A stretch of 64,000 nt of DNA from Smittia aterrima (GCA_033063855.1 CP093829.1:13113537-13177536), one strand, 5' to 3'; numbered from the stretch's first letter, positions 14,201 to 27,149 are shown. A program made the numbers and translations. Notes: a model not told the origin generated them from the letters alone.

Positions 14201-14782
14201 ACTTTCAATGCAGATCTGTTTCGGTGATTCAACTCGGTAATTGTCATCAAAGGAACGTTCTTTGCGAAATTTCCTCGATTCGTCGGACTTCTCATTCTTC
14301 TTTCGATCAAATTCTGGCACATCACCAATAAGCTCACCCTGTAGAAAAGCCGGCCCAATGACGGATTTATTATCATCGTCGTTATCATCATTTTCGATTC
14401 CACTGATTTCTGCTGAAACGACGAAATTTTCCTGCCGCATCTTTTCGTCATCACTGCCGCGTGTTTCTTTTGGAAGTTCTCCAACAAATTGAATGACTTT
14501 TAACTTGATTGTCGCTTTATGCTGCTGTTCGTCTTGCTTTGATGTTGCACTTGGAGTCTCTGCACTTGTAACTGATTCAAGTTGACCCATAGTCGGTAAT
14601 GAGTCATTCGGGACTAACTTTGTGCTAGCAATAGAATTCTCTCCTTCTTCTTTCTTCTCTCGTGCACTTGCATTTTCGTCTGAGTCACTGTCGTTCTGTG
14701 GCTCCGTTTCATTTCGGCTTTGTTTCGTAGATTTACTTTTATTGCTCTTACCAAAGAATCGTCTTTTATTTTTACGCGGCAT
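11201..14782 (-). CDS. Large intronless gene for a tail-anchored, acidic coiled-coil protein
   Basis: A single uninterrupted frame of 1193 codons, the longest in the window. It starts at the first ATG after an in-frame stop (14782) with a basic leader, MPRKNKRRFFGKSNKSKSTK. It continues as a low-complexity Ser/Glu/Asp-rich chain. Residues about 179-225 and 243-288 look like diverged copies of one unit: each has YRVESP, then a spacer, then a QEISESSSS-like motif. Roughly residues 970-1080 are heptad-like and charged (KKFELEKELKRLDNERRELE), so probably a coiled coil. The last 32 residues hold one hydrophobic segment (LLFGFIGVSMCVCGLYIVGK) followed by a short basic tail, typical of a tail-anchored protein facing the cytosol. 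I do not recognise the family; a membrane-tethered cytoskeletal or organelle linker is only a guess. It lies on the same strand as CAP, possibly inside a long CAP intron. Confidence -1.
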   Translation of the reverse strand: MPRKNKRRFFGKSNKSKSTKQSRNETEPQNDSDSDENASAREKKEEGENSIASTKLVPNDSLPTMGQLESVTSAETPSATSKQDEQQHKATIKLKVIQFVGELPKETRGSDDEKMRQENFVVSAEISGIENDDNDDDNKSVIGPAFLQGELIGDVPEFDRKKNEKSDESRKFRKERSFDDNYRVESPKQICIESGPPSTKRHAMLIQEISENSSSEEVKQFLDCEAVALEMKVDKPEGTSSPRDYRVESPESSDESSKSKVLALREEVTVQEISESSSSDSVKNEILASIARKSPPTQRLDTRPSLKIINIKELPSEDGKLPSSTVTSSSSSRIIVTQFECKTEKKLNKAEEAILKALYGNKSLLQIPNLPLDVISEEGSDCGSDADKQLSSNVELDDDDDVFLPLNLSKKPPSYSRRIDHSRREVIEHPQLINTKIIETESNIPEGFSSKSWETAPIESELQAELVYLTSTSSSATDLSERGDITDTEDVEDTSEDTETNSLLENISVPSLDEIDAPIEMRMSQPSPVYSSDFYQEINETKLPDILEEDEDQAPKSLEIFESQQQIEDVNKELYQLVSNHERKHVSEENERQEDEDTQVVETICDIEGDKKIISDNDKAKDDCLNRVTPTFFKRKNSSDSSSSSNNSQCTIIRQLDQKRVDALKDLCVQSLNQNGFTLTISDNKYNKDMNINERIMFQKRLNSPSRNAPHIPIIDELELHYKRDDSHEGRENSKDRVITILQVPPEINRTTDSMSPSKSIEKERWVGVQSSSNPNVIVALSPLQKSFVMNSQNSNTSADILLDMHKKFVERRAYHETEEIENSDDSRKISEIQLEHVVDQLEDGYFGDRESSRSVENLISPKTAGTLKDILSESESSVAHFDNENVSTIVSENVSSYENTSAIKSVKSVDEDFKMNSIRNCLLRDEFFKNTFVEVNRDVDSASLINLPENFELKKFELEKELKRLDNERRELEDELKNLQSLQHFKREEFLFNEKKLQDKLKSEIENHSSVAKYANDDFNEFVYSNEKLQQELYNEWQDKVLERNERKMQKTIKITSITESIHHDAHTERASSEILKVVPLENEFMSKLKERQKRLSLPFEVNSSTESLHHQNEEDFKKIDSPQSNKMPPHLHEFLKYYEEEIAQRKSPEGSGESKKTLEHPLLFGFIGVSMCVCGLYIVGKYLTNQRLKLF

Positions 14783-16276
14783 CAGCGGGCGACTAATTAC
14801 GACAAAATAGAAAACGTTCGCATCCGCCGTTTTTCAATTACATAAAAATACTGAAGAAGTGTTTATACAAACACAAAACTCTCGACGGTGATTGAAAAAT
14901 CAAAGTTCTACGAAATATACAAATAAACAATCGCACGAAAACTGAAAATGTCTCTCTTTTTCGATCGTTTCGCCTCTTTGTGAATGTATTTCGGACGAAG
15001 AAAAGTTTATTCTCGGCGAGCGCAAACAAAAACAAGAAATCTTTGACACTTCGGTGCGATTATGAGTGAGTTTTCCACTTTACAAGACACAACATAATAT
15101 AATCGTCGGTGAGTGTTGAGCAGAGTGAAGAGTTCTGAGTTCTTTTTATTTTCGAGGAAAGCACGACGTGCGCTCAGTCTCGTTCGTTCGAGTGGACTAC
15201 ACAACTCATTGGAAATGCAATGTTCGTAGCGAATAAAAAATTTTAAAAGGCGAAGAAAAAAATTTATTGCTCGCCCTCTATTTTTCTCTATCATGAAGTG
15301 GATATAATCATTTATCACGTCACATTTATCATTTGACAGTGCAGGCGATAAATATCTTTGCGCTTCTTCTGATTTACTCGAACCGCCGCCTTTGGAAAAC
15401 AATTGGATTTATCATTCTTAAGGATTTATCAGTTAAAATTGATAACGTTTGCCGAGATAAGATTGTCACACGAGGAAAGCCCGAAACATTTTTAAATTTG
15501 TAAGAGCAACTTCCTAAATCGCTTACAAACATTTTTGTTTCTAGTTGTCTAATATTTGACTCAAGTATCGTCTCATCTTTTCTTCGTCTTCTTTCCTTTC
15601 GCCAGTGTCAGTCAACAGCGATAATGATGACTTAACGTTTATCGTTGTTCGTCGCAAGAATCAATTTGGTTAAAAAAACGGCCAAAAGTGTGTAAACAGT
15701 AAACACGAGCTCCTAATTATCAATTCCTCTGTGTTTGAGGCGACGTTATTTGGGAGAGAAGACATTCAAGCTAGACTGACAATAACGGGAAGTTTAAATT
15801 CTTCTTGATTTTTATGATTCGGGGAAGATTTGCATAAGTAATTTCATCACCGTTGTCGCTTCAGTGATATCATCGTAAGCCTCAGTAGATTCAAAATCTC
15901 GCGATTTATCAACTCGACCAGAGTCTCACGCTAATTGAGTATGACGGAAGGTCAAACGTTGTCAATCTGTTATCTCTCTCAAAAAAATTAAAACCAGAAC
16001 GTTGTTCACATGCAGCCCATCGAGTCTAATGACTTTTTTATTCCAAATGCTGTCCTTGAAAAATTGTTCATTTTTTTGCTCTATTCGACTCGCGAAACAA
16101 GCAATTATTACGATTAAATTGTTTCTCGTTGCGGCTTAACTGAACTATGGAAATTGGAGCAATGCAAAAACTCGTTGTTTGTTCTCGAGAGAATTTGAAT
16201 TGTGTTTTATCATGCTGATGTCAAAAAAGTGTGAATGACGAGGTGATAACGTTGAATCGTTTTCCTGTCTACTTAC
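14783..16276. other. Upstream flank of the 1193-codon gene
   Basis: Presumed 5' untranslated and promoter DNA. A 131-codon minus-strand frame at 15007..15402 has no splice or protein support. I see no other feature. Confidence -1.
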
Positions 16277-16348
16277 AATTTTTCAAGCCCGGAACGTTAT
16301 GCAAGCGATGACTCTTCGTATGAGTAGCGAGCTTTGTTTCACTATCAC
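16277..16348 (-). CDS. 72-nt cassette-like exon, possibly of a long CAP isoform
   Basis: A very strong acceptor (a pyrimidine run ending CCTTGCAG) and a donor (AAATT|GTAAGTAG) enclose 72 nt on the minus strand. Entered in phase 1 it reads as 24 residues without a stop (starting DSETKLATHTKSH) and leaves in phase 1. It could therefore sit between the exon ending at 21080 and the CAP exon starting at 5088 without breaking frame. Splice motifs and phase are seen directly; membership of CAP is inference. It could equally be an untranslated exon. Confidence -1.
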
Positions 16349-19300
16349 CTGCAAGGAGAGGAAAAGAGAATAAATAAATTACAGTTGAATAAACTCAACA
16401 TGAGTTAATAGCGAAAAAAGAATCTTCGCAGAAGCGAACTCATTAATCTTAATGTTTAGCACATTTCATTGCTATTTGCTCGATAAACACAAACAAGTGA
16501 GATAAGATTTTATAACAAATTTTAACTGAATGGAAGTTCTTCTTTCTCATCTTCCACAAAGTGTCCGCCTCAATTTACATCTTGTTTGAGTGATTGTTTT
16601 TTTAAACGATTAAAAGTGCGGAGAATCGGGGGCAAATGCTGAAGATCCGTCATGCGGGACATTGATTGAAGAAACGTGTTGCCAACTTGAAGCTGCTTCT
16701 TTTCAATAGTAAGGTTATCCCATTGTCATTAATCATCATTAGTTTTTAATTAATTTGAAGATAAGCTGAGAATTTACTGCTCGATTATTTCACAATCGTT
16801 CATTATGGACTAAGAAAGTGATAGCTTGGTAATGCCGCCAGTTCGAAGGTTGATGAGAGTTCCTCTCTTCATTTTACCATCACGGAATTTATTTCAAATT
16901 AATCTGTTTCTTATTCCAAGAAAGATCGATTGTTTTCTGAATGAATCAAATGATTTCATTGAAATCAATTCAATTGAAGAATAACTTGAGAAGAGTCAAC
17001 AAGCAAATTAATTTTTGATCTGAACTTTCAAGTTTATATCAAATCGTGATGACATTAATGAAATGTGACTGACGCTGCTAATAACTCCATTCATCGGGAG
17101 GAAAATTGGCCGTTTCAAAGTCACAACTTGTAATTCTCCATGAATCGTTTCGTGAAGCGTGGCAAGAAGAAGTTTTATGAACGAAATCTATTTTATTGCT
17201 TTCGAGCTCTTCCAAGTGTTTTCCTCTCCCTCTCAAGATTTTTTCAATATAAAAAACTTATTTTGCAACAAGAAGCTCGTTTAATAGCTTCTGTGAGCAA
17301 GGAATTCAAATTGCTTATTCAAATGTTAACAAGAACGCAACGCGAATAAATTTCGCTCGAATAAATGTTGACAGTTTTTGCAATTGAATTGAAATTGAAG
17401 CGTGAAATAAAACGAAATTGATTTTGCTCTCCTTCCTACAGACAAGCGACGAGAATTTAATTTAATTACAAATACATGCTGAGGAGAAATCAAACTTACT
17501 GGAGATTCATCGCAATAAGATGAAACAATAAACACATGGTGAACATGAAATGAATAAATTTTCTACATTCATCAAAACATATGGCTCTAAGATTTATTAT
17601 GAAAACTGACTCGTCTCGATGACGATGAGAGAGCTTTGTTGTTGGATCGAGTGGAACTTCGAGCAGAACGTCAACAAATAAAAATTAAAGAACGCAGCAT
17701 GAATAAATTTAAAAATTTATCATTGAGTCGCCCATGCTTAGATATTTAAATACAAAACCCCCGGTTGATGTTTGCTCTTTGTGACGCAGACGTATCTGTT
17801 CAATATTTAACTCTGGCGTTTCGTCTCAAACGCTTATCTCCACTTAACCAGCGTTTAATTTTGATTTATTTTAGAACTCTGGCATTCTAGCGAAATTCGA
17901 TTTATTCAGACACGAGCAAGTCGACACTTGAATTGATTTTTGCGAGAGGGAGCGAGCGAGATTTAATTAACGCTGTCGGCTTTCTTTGAATCGAATTGCG
18001 GCTAAAAGCAAAACAACGAGCGCTTCTACGCTGCTTTTGTTATTTGCTCTATTCGATTATACTTTCATAATACTTAATTGAATTAATCCCTGATTCAGTA
18101 ATTGAAGCGCTCAAATCTCGATTCGAGAGGCTTGACACAGCAGAAAATAAACCTTTTGGGATTAGTTTGTCTATTGAGTATCACAGTAGACTCGAGCTTT
18201 AATCGAAAGTCATTTATTAAACATGGAAAACGAGAGAAAATTCTCCCCAAACCGTTTCCGGTACGACACTAAAAACTTTATTATACTCCGTCCGCTTTAA
18301 TTAGATTGTCACTCCTTACATCGACGCACACAACAACCGAATTTCGCATCGTTAAACCGAGAAAACGAGGGTTGCGTTAATTAATTAAAACTGTTATCAC
18401 CAATTGCCCGCAGTATAATGAAGGGATTAACACCCTCGCACAAAAAATATTTGTTTGCTGGTGCAGTTAATGAATCACGAATCATCACGAATCAATGCAA
18501 CGATGAGTCATCATGACTTTGATTGCCACAGGAGCTTATTAATTAAGTTCTCAGTATTTAACATTGATCCGAATAATTACATTACCTTCGTGGAAAAAGC
18601 TTCAGCGGATAAAATGAAATCGCAGAGATTTATGTAAATTTTTGTTATCGCAATAACATAAAACACAACTTGGCTCTCTTTAAATCCACGGGAGAATCCT
18701 CGGGAATGTAAAAATTTCTTTTTTTTCGCACACTGTTTGTTGTTTTTAATTATATTTCCTCTTATCACTCGTGTTGCGGTATTGAAAACGTCGCAACACG
18801 TTCACTCAATGAATTTACGAACGAGCCGATGAATAAATTTGCATTCGTAGAATTTAATTACTGGATTTTTTTACTCGCTTTAATGGATTTTTTTTTCATA
18901 AAACACAACGAGAGATCAAAGCGCGCGCCACGAGACAAAGTCGTTGAAACATGCGCACTCGCTTAACATCGCGGTGAAACTAAACAGCGAGACTTTTTGA
19001 GAAAGAAGAAAAATATTTTTTGTATGTTCTCTGTGTACAATACTAAAACTGCTGATATGAGAGAACGAAAAGGCAGTAAAGTGAATCAACAAAATAAAGT
19101 TTACAATGAAAACTCGGAACGGAACAAAAAGAAGAAGAAGAAGCGAAAAACCCATTTTTAATACAAACGCAGACGACTCCAGTCATGATCGTCGCTTGTA
19201 CTAATTTTTCTGTTTGAAAATGGTTTAGAAGTTCTGAAATGTTCTCTCTCTTTGCTTTTTATTAATTCACTTTATTTGTTTACATTTGACCGAGAACGAG

Positions 19301-21079
19301 AGATATGTTGATGCACACACCATAAAGCATCGAACAGCAAATTGTGCGAGATTTTTCAAAAGTTTCAACGATACGAGAATCGGAATGCTTGAAGCGCGGA
19401 GCGGCTGAATCATGAACCGGACGTTTCAACGGACAACTCATTGTGTGTAAAATCGAGAAGGTATTTTTAATTTACGAAACATTCCGAGGGTGGAGATTTT
19501 ATGTTGCTCTTCTATGCTTCTCCATGATAAAAGAATTATCGACATCGATCCCATTTTATTAAACGTTGAAAATGAGTCGCTCATTGTTATCTCAACTCCA
19601 ATCAAAGTTTTCATTCGTGTCTGTTAAATTTAATCAATGGATTCGTTGTTGGACAATTGCGAAAGCCGGTCAATGAGTTTTAGTCATGACAAATAGCTGT
19701 TTCTTGCTGGTTAGGTGAACGTAATTATCATTATTTGAATTACATTTTCGTCGACAGCTTTAGCTCTTGGGAAAACTCGAATACTATCGATTGTTGATAT
19801 TGAAAATTGTGCGAGTCGAATAGAGAATGGAACGGGGTTGGGCGTAATTTAAATCAAATCAAATGACGATGATGATCAAGCGGAAGGCGAAAAAGCGATC
19901 GGATAACTGAGTAACGTTCTCTCTAATCGTTTAAAGTGGAATGAACGGTTATTACATTTGATTATCGAATTAATTGCAAGCGATTAAAATCATGATGTGA
20001 CCTCCATTCATTTTCAGCTGCTCGAACATTTGATCGACGTCGGCAAGTTCTGACAATTTCTAAAAATTATGAAGTTTTTGTTCACAGCAGAAGCTTTTAA
20101 GATTTTTTTAAGCTCGAGCGATGCCAATAATTTCAACTTAATATCTTAGATTAATATAGACTTTGAATCTTTTTGCCATGAATTGTCAGAAGCAACAGCA
20201 GGAACTTTCGCAAATTGTTTCAAGTGGAATGATAATTGGTTTGTTTGTCCGAGAGTTGAATAGAAAATAACTTGTCACTGACAAGAGTTTCCAATTATAA
20301 TTTTGGCTAATGTTGAGTTCTAAAAAGTTTTTATTTTTTGTGATAACAATTATCGCTTGAGAGATTTTGTGGATTTTAATTAATTTTGGTTTGAATGAAA
20401 AAGTCAAAAGCTGCAAAAACGATTCATTTCATTCGGATGATGGGTGTGTTTGGCATCAAGAGACTTATAACTCATTTATCGTTAATTGCCGAAACTGCTC
20501 ATAGATCACAAAAACGTTTTTTTTTTGCGTAAATCAATTGAATCTCTTTGGAGGAAGCTTTGAATTCGCGTCTATTCTCAGCGCGATAATAAATTGGCAA
20601 ACAAAAAACAGTTTCGAGTTTCTAATTAAGTCATAAAAGCTAATTTTAGATGATCTAAGAGTCGATGTTTTAGAAGTTCCAAATTAGAACCCAATCAACT
20701 GTTGCACTTCGACATTGAATTGATTAAATTAGTTTCACTTTAGCAATGATCAGCAAAGAAACAAAAAATTCATTGTTGCGTAATGAAAAATTTGTTTCAA
20801 ACGTGAATATTCTGATTCAAAACTAAGATCAAGAGGATGGGTTGGGCTCTTTTAAAAATAATTTTAAACCTTACGGTCAACAAAGTTGTACGAAAATTTC
20901 ATGTTCAATAAATGTCGCTTGGGAAAATTTTAAAATTGTTTTGAGGTCGCCACTCGCTGCTGCAGAAAAAAGCTGAAAAGTTGGATAACTCGAGTTGCTT
21001 TTTGTAGCATTTTATACAATTTTGTTCGTTAGCTTCAATAACTCTTACAACTTAATCTCACTTGAAAATTTGCTCTCAC
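16349..21079. other. Non-coding stretch, intron or intergenic
   Basis: About 4.7 kb of AT-rich DNA with only short frames. If the exons at 16277 and 21080 belong to CAP, this is an intron. No repeats or RNA genes noticed. Confidence -1.
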
Positions 21080-21401
21080 CTTTAACGTTATTATCAAGAC
21101 GATTTATGCAACTTTGACTTAATCCAACACAGAGCAGATCACGCTTCTTTACTTTTCGTTTTCGTTCGATTTCGTACTTTTTGCCAGCACAAAACGATTT
21201 CGCTTGAACGGTTGACGACGCATAAAACTTTGAATAATAATCTCGATCACTGAGTCTCTTATCACCGCCAAACAAAAGCGAGGCGTAACGTTCGAATGGC
21301 ATGAAACGCTTCTTCCGTTTCTCTTTCCGTGCGCCATCTGACTTCTCCTCATCACAAGACGTTGAGGAAAAACAGTTGGGACAATGATCGATTATTCTCA
21401 T
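21080..21401 (-). CDS. Possible distal first coding exon (CAP or a separate gene)
   Basis: The ATG at 21401 opens 107 codons on the minus strand, ending at a donor AAAG|GTGAGAGC in phase 1. The peptide starts MRIIDHCPNCFSSTSC and is rich in Lys/Arg with several Cys. It has no membrane segment and no domain I recognise. The phase matches the 16277..16348 exon and the CAP acceptor at 5088. Just upstream of the ATG a GTATTTATTCGA motif occurs twice in tandem. Coding status rests on the length of the frame, the good donor and the phase match. The alternative is a chance frame in a 5' untranslated exon. Confidence -1.
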
Positions 21402-24400
21402 CTTCGTTATCGAATAAATACGTTTCGAATAAATACATCACAATTCAAGGAACTCCGAGGCGACCTTCTGCTACAATGTGTCGCCAGAATGAAACTAGTC
21501 CCAAGAAGTTCAACATTTGTTTTTCGCTCGTTGCGTCTTCTTCTTTCAAAACAAAATATTTTCCAAAAGAAACGGAAAAATATTTAATGGTTCGGTAAAC
21601 ATTGAAGAATTAATGCTCGCGAGGGATCGTCGTCGCCCCAATTCTCATAAAACAATTTCTTTTCACTTGAAGATTGAATTTGAAGCAGTGAGAGATACGT
21701 GACTTCGTCAGCCTAGCTGAGAGCAAGGCGGCGATGATTCCTGCAGTTTAATTACAGACACGAGGGAACGCCTTTTAATTAAATCTCGTTCATTGAATGA
21801 TTCATCAACTCACTCATCGAGAGCTTCCTTTTCAACGACACGGTTATTTTTATCGTGACCCTTCTCTTCTACCGAACAGCCTCAATCTCTCGATGATAAC
21901 AAATGAATTCTATTTTTGCCATAGAGAACACGAAACGTTGTTCAATTATTTTAAAATTCTCTTTATTTTCGAACATGCACATCGCATCAACTGAGATCAG
22001 TGAAGTTTCGCTTGAATTGTCTATTGATTTTTTCGTCATATTTAATCATTGGCGCGTGAAGTCTAAATCGAAACGTGTTTCATGTGAATTCTTTAATTTT
22101 GCTTGTTGAAGGGCAACTTTAGCTTCTTTTGCTTTCACTGACCTTTTGGATCTCATGAACCAACGAAGATGCATCATAACAACAAACAATCGCCTTCAAG
22201 CGTTGAATATTTAAATGAGCTTTAAAGTTCAAGCATCGCGTCGGTAATAAATTATTGCTGCCCTTCAATCCCTCACATACTTTTAAGATATTTTAAGTTA
22301 AAAATAACTTCAAAGAGCTTCCAATCCCAGACTTTTTATAAACAGAAGAAAGTCTTTCTACGAGCAACTCGTCACTGATAAGTTTGCGTCAAGGACAAGG
22401 AAGGTTTATAGAATATAAAACAAAAATCGATGAACGATAGCAGACACTGAGTCCAAAGAGCGACGATATCTTATTCGTCGTTTAATCGACTCACCCTTTT
22501 GCTAAACTGAAAAACTTCTCTTATTCAACTTGTTACATAACATTTTTTATCACTCACAAATGATGTAAACCGTATTATTTCTTTTCGGCGATTGTCTATC
22601 GATTTATTTTCACAGACACAAAAAAAGTTCCAAAAAACGTGCTCGAAATGAACTTAAAGCAACATTTCTTTGTAGACACTGACCGAGCATTAAAGCGATT
22701 TCATGCAATTACGGCTGTCACTAACATTAAGTCTCTTAATCGAAACGATCGAAAAACAAGTAAAGGGAACGCAAAAATCGAACTTTACTTCGCAAAATAA
22801 GAAAGCTTGTTTTGAAAGTGTTTCGCCGTAGATGCCTACGATTGCGCATGAGCGTTGGAAATTATTGCGGAAAATCTATACGGAAATAGAACAAAATAAC
22901 AGAGCACGAGATAATAAACAGTCGTGCATAGTGACACAAACACAGTCGAAGCTCACAGATGATTTTTACATCACGAGCTTGTGTTTGTTTTCAAATGTTA
23001 ACTTAAAGCATGAAGAGGAAGGAAAACAGTTTTCACGAAAAACAAATAAAATCTCTAGAGAGCTCTAGTAGACTCAAGTTTCTTCTGCATCAGATTTGAA
23101 TCACGAAGTAAAGCAAACATTAACATGCTTAATTAAATTTTTTTTGCTGCTTCTTCCCGACTTACTTTTCATAGAAACTTTGTAATTAATTCTCTCTTAG
23201 CTAACAGTTTTTTACTCGCCTCGCTCTTCCCATCATTCATCTCACTAAAGAATGAAGAATGTAATTTACGTGATGAAGTTTCATCGTTGTGGATATGTGA
23301 GGAATGAAAGCAGCTTTCCAACTTTGTAATTTAGCGAGCGAAGGAAAAGTTTCTCTGAGAAAAAAGCTCTGGAAATTAATTTTCGATGAAGTTCATTGGA
23401 GGCTACTTAATGTCTGCTGTTTCTATCGTAACCATTCTGACCTATTAGCTCTTTTAATAGAGGAATTTTTATATAATCAATGTTAAATAAGCTTGAGAAA
23501 CATTTTTTTTAAATAATTAAGCTCTTTTTTCTAAGCTTTATTCAGAACATGACATAATTTTCAAATGATTCCCTTGTCAAGGAAGACCCTGATCAAAGTT
23601 TACTTTAAGAGTGTAGCAAACTTACGGAACTTTCAAAAGTTTTTGAAGAAGCTTTCATAGAATTCTTTCCAGACATGATGCAATTTATCGCTGTCTCGCA
23701 GTGAAACTAATTCGGACAGGTGAGTGTCACAGGATGATTATCCTCCCGAGAAGTCTCGTAATGGTTATAGAGTTGGAATTATGATAATCGTTTTGTAAAC
23801 GGAGGAACTTCTATCGTAGACAATATTTTTAATCTTCTGCCTTTTTTATTCGCTAGAATGCAGCGTCAGATTTGCTGGCATGGAGAGAAAAATCGATTCG
23901 GAAATAGATATTTTATGATCAACGGGGATGGGTAGAGTGTCTACACGTCTGTTAAGTCATTTGGGAATATCAATCGGAATGAGTGAAAATGAATGAGATG
24001 ACGACATGCTTGATAAATCTATAGATTGTTGAGGTTGTGGCTCGTTCTTATCATCAATCATCGAAGGATATTTCACTCGATTTTATGGCGAACATAATAT
24101 TTAATGTTCGAACAAATTGGATTTTATTCTCGTCGCATTTTTACGACTATTTTACTTTCGTCTGAAGCTTTTATTCTGAAATCACCATAAAAGCTCTCTT
24201 TCGAGTGCAAAGTAAACAAACGAATTTTGTATTTTTTTTTTCTTTTTATTCTTAAGGTCATTCATTCGACTCAATCGCGCTAAAAATATTTACAAAATTA
24301 TTTTCTCACTTCAATTTGAAACCCCTTCAAATATTTATTTTAACGATCATCTGTTGCTCCAACTTCCCCGATATCTCTTGTTTTTTTTGGGACCTTGAGG

Positions 24401-26569
24401 CACTCTTTGGTATTTCTAGATGTCTTCCATTGAAATTTAATCTCTTACAAATCAAATGCTTAATTGATAATTCTCTTCCCCTCAGTTATCAATTATCTGG
24501 TCATTGAATTTTCCATTGAAACAGAAATAATTTAACAAGAAAACTTTTTTGCCCAAAACAATTTTAAGATTCTCTACTCCATGAGACAGAGGAAAAGTTT
24601 TAACGATATAATTTCTTCTTTCTACTTTTGAAAGGCAAACTTTCCTTTACTCCAAGAGGAGTGGGGAAGTGTTTTTAGTTGGAACGAAATTTAACAACAA
24701 TCAAACAAAAATTCAAAAAGGAGTGGTGGCGACTAAAGAATCGCTTCCATTTATAACACGTACAACACTTAAAACTAGTTAACAACTTACGAGAAGTAAT
24801 AACAATGAAGGAACTTATGAATCTAGCAACAAAACAATTTTGCTTTCGTAAATCGGAATGGCAACGATTTAAATGAAGGAGACGTGATTGTGAGATGTTC
24901 GATGAAGCTTCAAAAACTCTCCTGAGGCGAAGAAACTTTCGACTTCGGAAATGTTTAATTGAAATGAATCTTTTTTGTAAGTAAATTTAATGTTCGGGTT
25001 CTATCTTAAAGAACGTAAAGTGAAAAGTTTTGAAGGCAAACCACTCAAAGTCAAACGAGGATTACTCTTAAAATTGATTAATCTTAGAAAGTCACACACA
25101 AAACAAAACTCACACATGAAAAAAGAAAAAAAGAAAGAAATTGATTCGAAGTCGAACAATGTTAATGTGATAACTTTAGTAACTTTATCTCTGCAATTAC
25201 GGGGCTGCTCGATAATCTTAGAAACTTTTAGTTCTCGCAACAATTTTTGTTGTTCATATAGAGTTTACAGAAAACCGCTTTCTGATACTTTCTCGAGTTT
25301 TCGAGTCTTTATACAAGAATGGAGGCAAAAAATAATAACAAGGGATAAGGGATAATAACAAAAACAATAACGAAAAAAATATTGAAAATCGAAACATTTC
25401 CTCGAACGTTGTGCAATTTTTTTTTCATTGAAGTTGAAACAGAAAATCTCGTTGTAGTTGAATAATTTTGAAGTTTTAACATTCGGTTGTCGAGAGGAGG
25501 AAACATCGAGATTACTATGGAATTATCCGTTGTTGAAATCATCGACAGCGGGCAGAGATTTATATATAAAAAAGAAATGAAGAAGTTTCGAGTCTTTCGA
25601 AAAGAAAAGTTCGAGGAAATTATTTCAATTCTCAACGAGGCAAACAGAAAATCAACAAAAGAAAATTTAACGAAAACAATGAGGAAAGATTTTCATTCTA
25701 AAACGAAGAATCAAACTTCTTCCTCGTAACAATTGAAAACAAAAACGTTTATCACATTTCGTCGATCTCGCTTTAAGTTATTTAACGAACACTTTAAAGC
25801 GAATTCAAGGGAATCTGATTAATTTTAAAAACTTAATGAAAACTCAATAATCGTTCAAACATAAAAATCAACAAAGTCCGATTCTCAAAAGGAATCGGAA
25901 AACAGTTTAATAAGAAAACGAAAACTTCAACGATAACAAGTCAACAAAATGTGGTAATAACAGAAACAAACTCGAACCACTTTAACAGATTTTCAACAGT
26001 CCAATAACAAAACTTAATGAAAAACTTGAACTCAACAAACTTTCAAATGAAAATCGAAGCACTTTCAGCTTCGTTGATGTTGAAGGAGTCTTTTAGTTCT
26101 CTGTTTTGGGGGTCACTGGGGGTCAAAGTTTTGTCACACAATCTCTCATATCGCTCAAACGTTAAACTTAAATCTTAAAAATCTAAACATTTGAACACAC
26201 AACTCTTTGAAGGTCTAGAATCATTTATCATCTAAAATGAGAAATGATTTTTCATAGCTCCAAGTGTGTCAAATGTTATTCTAATTACTAAAGAAAACTC
26301 ACTCAACTTAGCAAAAGTGGAAATGAAAATCCTGGTTTATGATAAATGACTCCGTTTACGAGTTCAACTCCTCGAATGATAGTTTTTGTAGCTTCACTAA
26401 ATATCTCACATTTCAATTTTCCCAAATTATCTTCATTGATTCGATCAATCAAAATTCAAATTAAATTCCGGCAATTCTTTAAACTCTTGATAAAAAAAGT
26501 GATAAATTGTTATTTTTCAATCCTCAAACGATTTTTTTGGTGTAAATGGAACGGCAGCAATTTTTTTAC
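21402..26569. other. Non-coding stretch
   Basis: About 5.2 kb with many short frames in both directions and none with coding character or consistent splice sites. It may hold regulatory DNA, but I cannot point to a specific site. Confidence -1.
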
Positions 26570-27149
26570 CTGTGCCAATAGTCTCAACGGCAACATTTTA
26601 GTCTCTGCTGATGGTGACAGACTTCATTCTCCCGCGACATGTCGTGTGGGTGTTTGCTGTTGATGATGTGATGTGCTGATGTCAATTCTACCCGTCTCGG
26701 CAACTGTGTAAAATTGATTATTTATTTTTCCGCTGTCGTGATTTTTTTTGTATGATTGTCGAGTTTGATGTTTGACGCTTCATATCTGCAATTAAAAAGT
26801 GGAGATGCGATGCATGAACGGTTTCCAATTTTGATTTCCTCGGGGCGATCGACGACGATTGATTTGATTTTGTGTCTCCGCCGCTTTGCTGTGCCTGCAA
26901 CAGCCATTTACGTTGATACTTCGTTCATTCGGATAGTGTGAAGAACAAGTTTCATCTGCTGACGTGATTCAATATATTGATTCATGTTTGTCGTTGCTCG
27001 CAATTGATTTATTAGAGATGCGAGTTGCATGCTGATTGCTTTCAGCTTTTTTGTTTGTTGGTGAATTTCGATGATTTGTCTGTTCGAAAGAAGAGACAAG
27101 ACATAATTCAATTTATGTAAACGAAGATATATCAGCAGCGAGTCTTACC
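26570..27149 (-). other. Two probable untranslated exons of a minus-strand transcript
   Basis: On the minus strand an exon ends at 27149 with the donor TTCAG|GTAAGAC. A 69-nt intron follows, ending in a pyrimidine-rich acceptor (CTTCTTTCGAACAG), and a second exon runs from 27079 to about 26570 (CACAG|GTAAAA). The second exon is rich in CAA and ATC and holds several short ATG frames that close quickly, as is common in insect 5' leaders. Its last ATG runs open into the donor (MLPLRLLAQ, phase 0). I cannot identify the gene; an upstream CAP promoter is possible but the phase does not directly fit the CAP exons found. Confidence -1.

Noticed and set aside
15007..15402. 131-codon minus-strand frame
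   Set aside because: Low-complexity, no domain, no promoter or splice support; likely chance.
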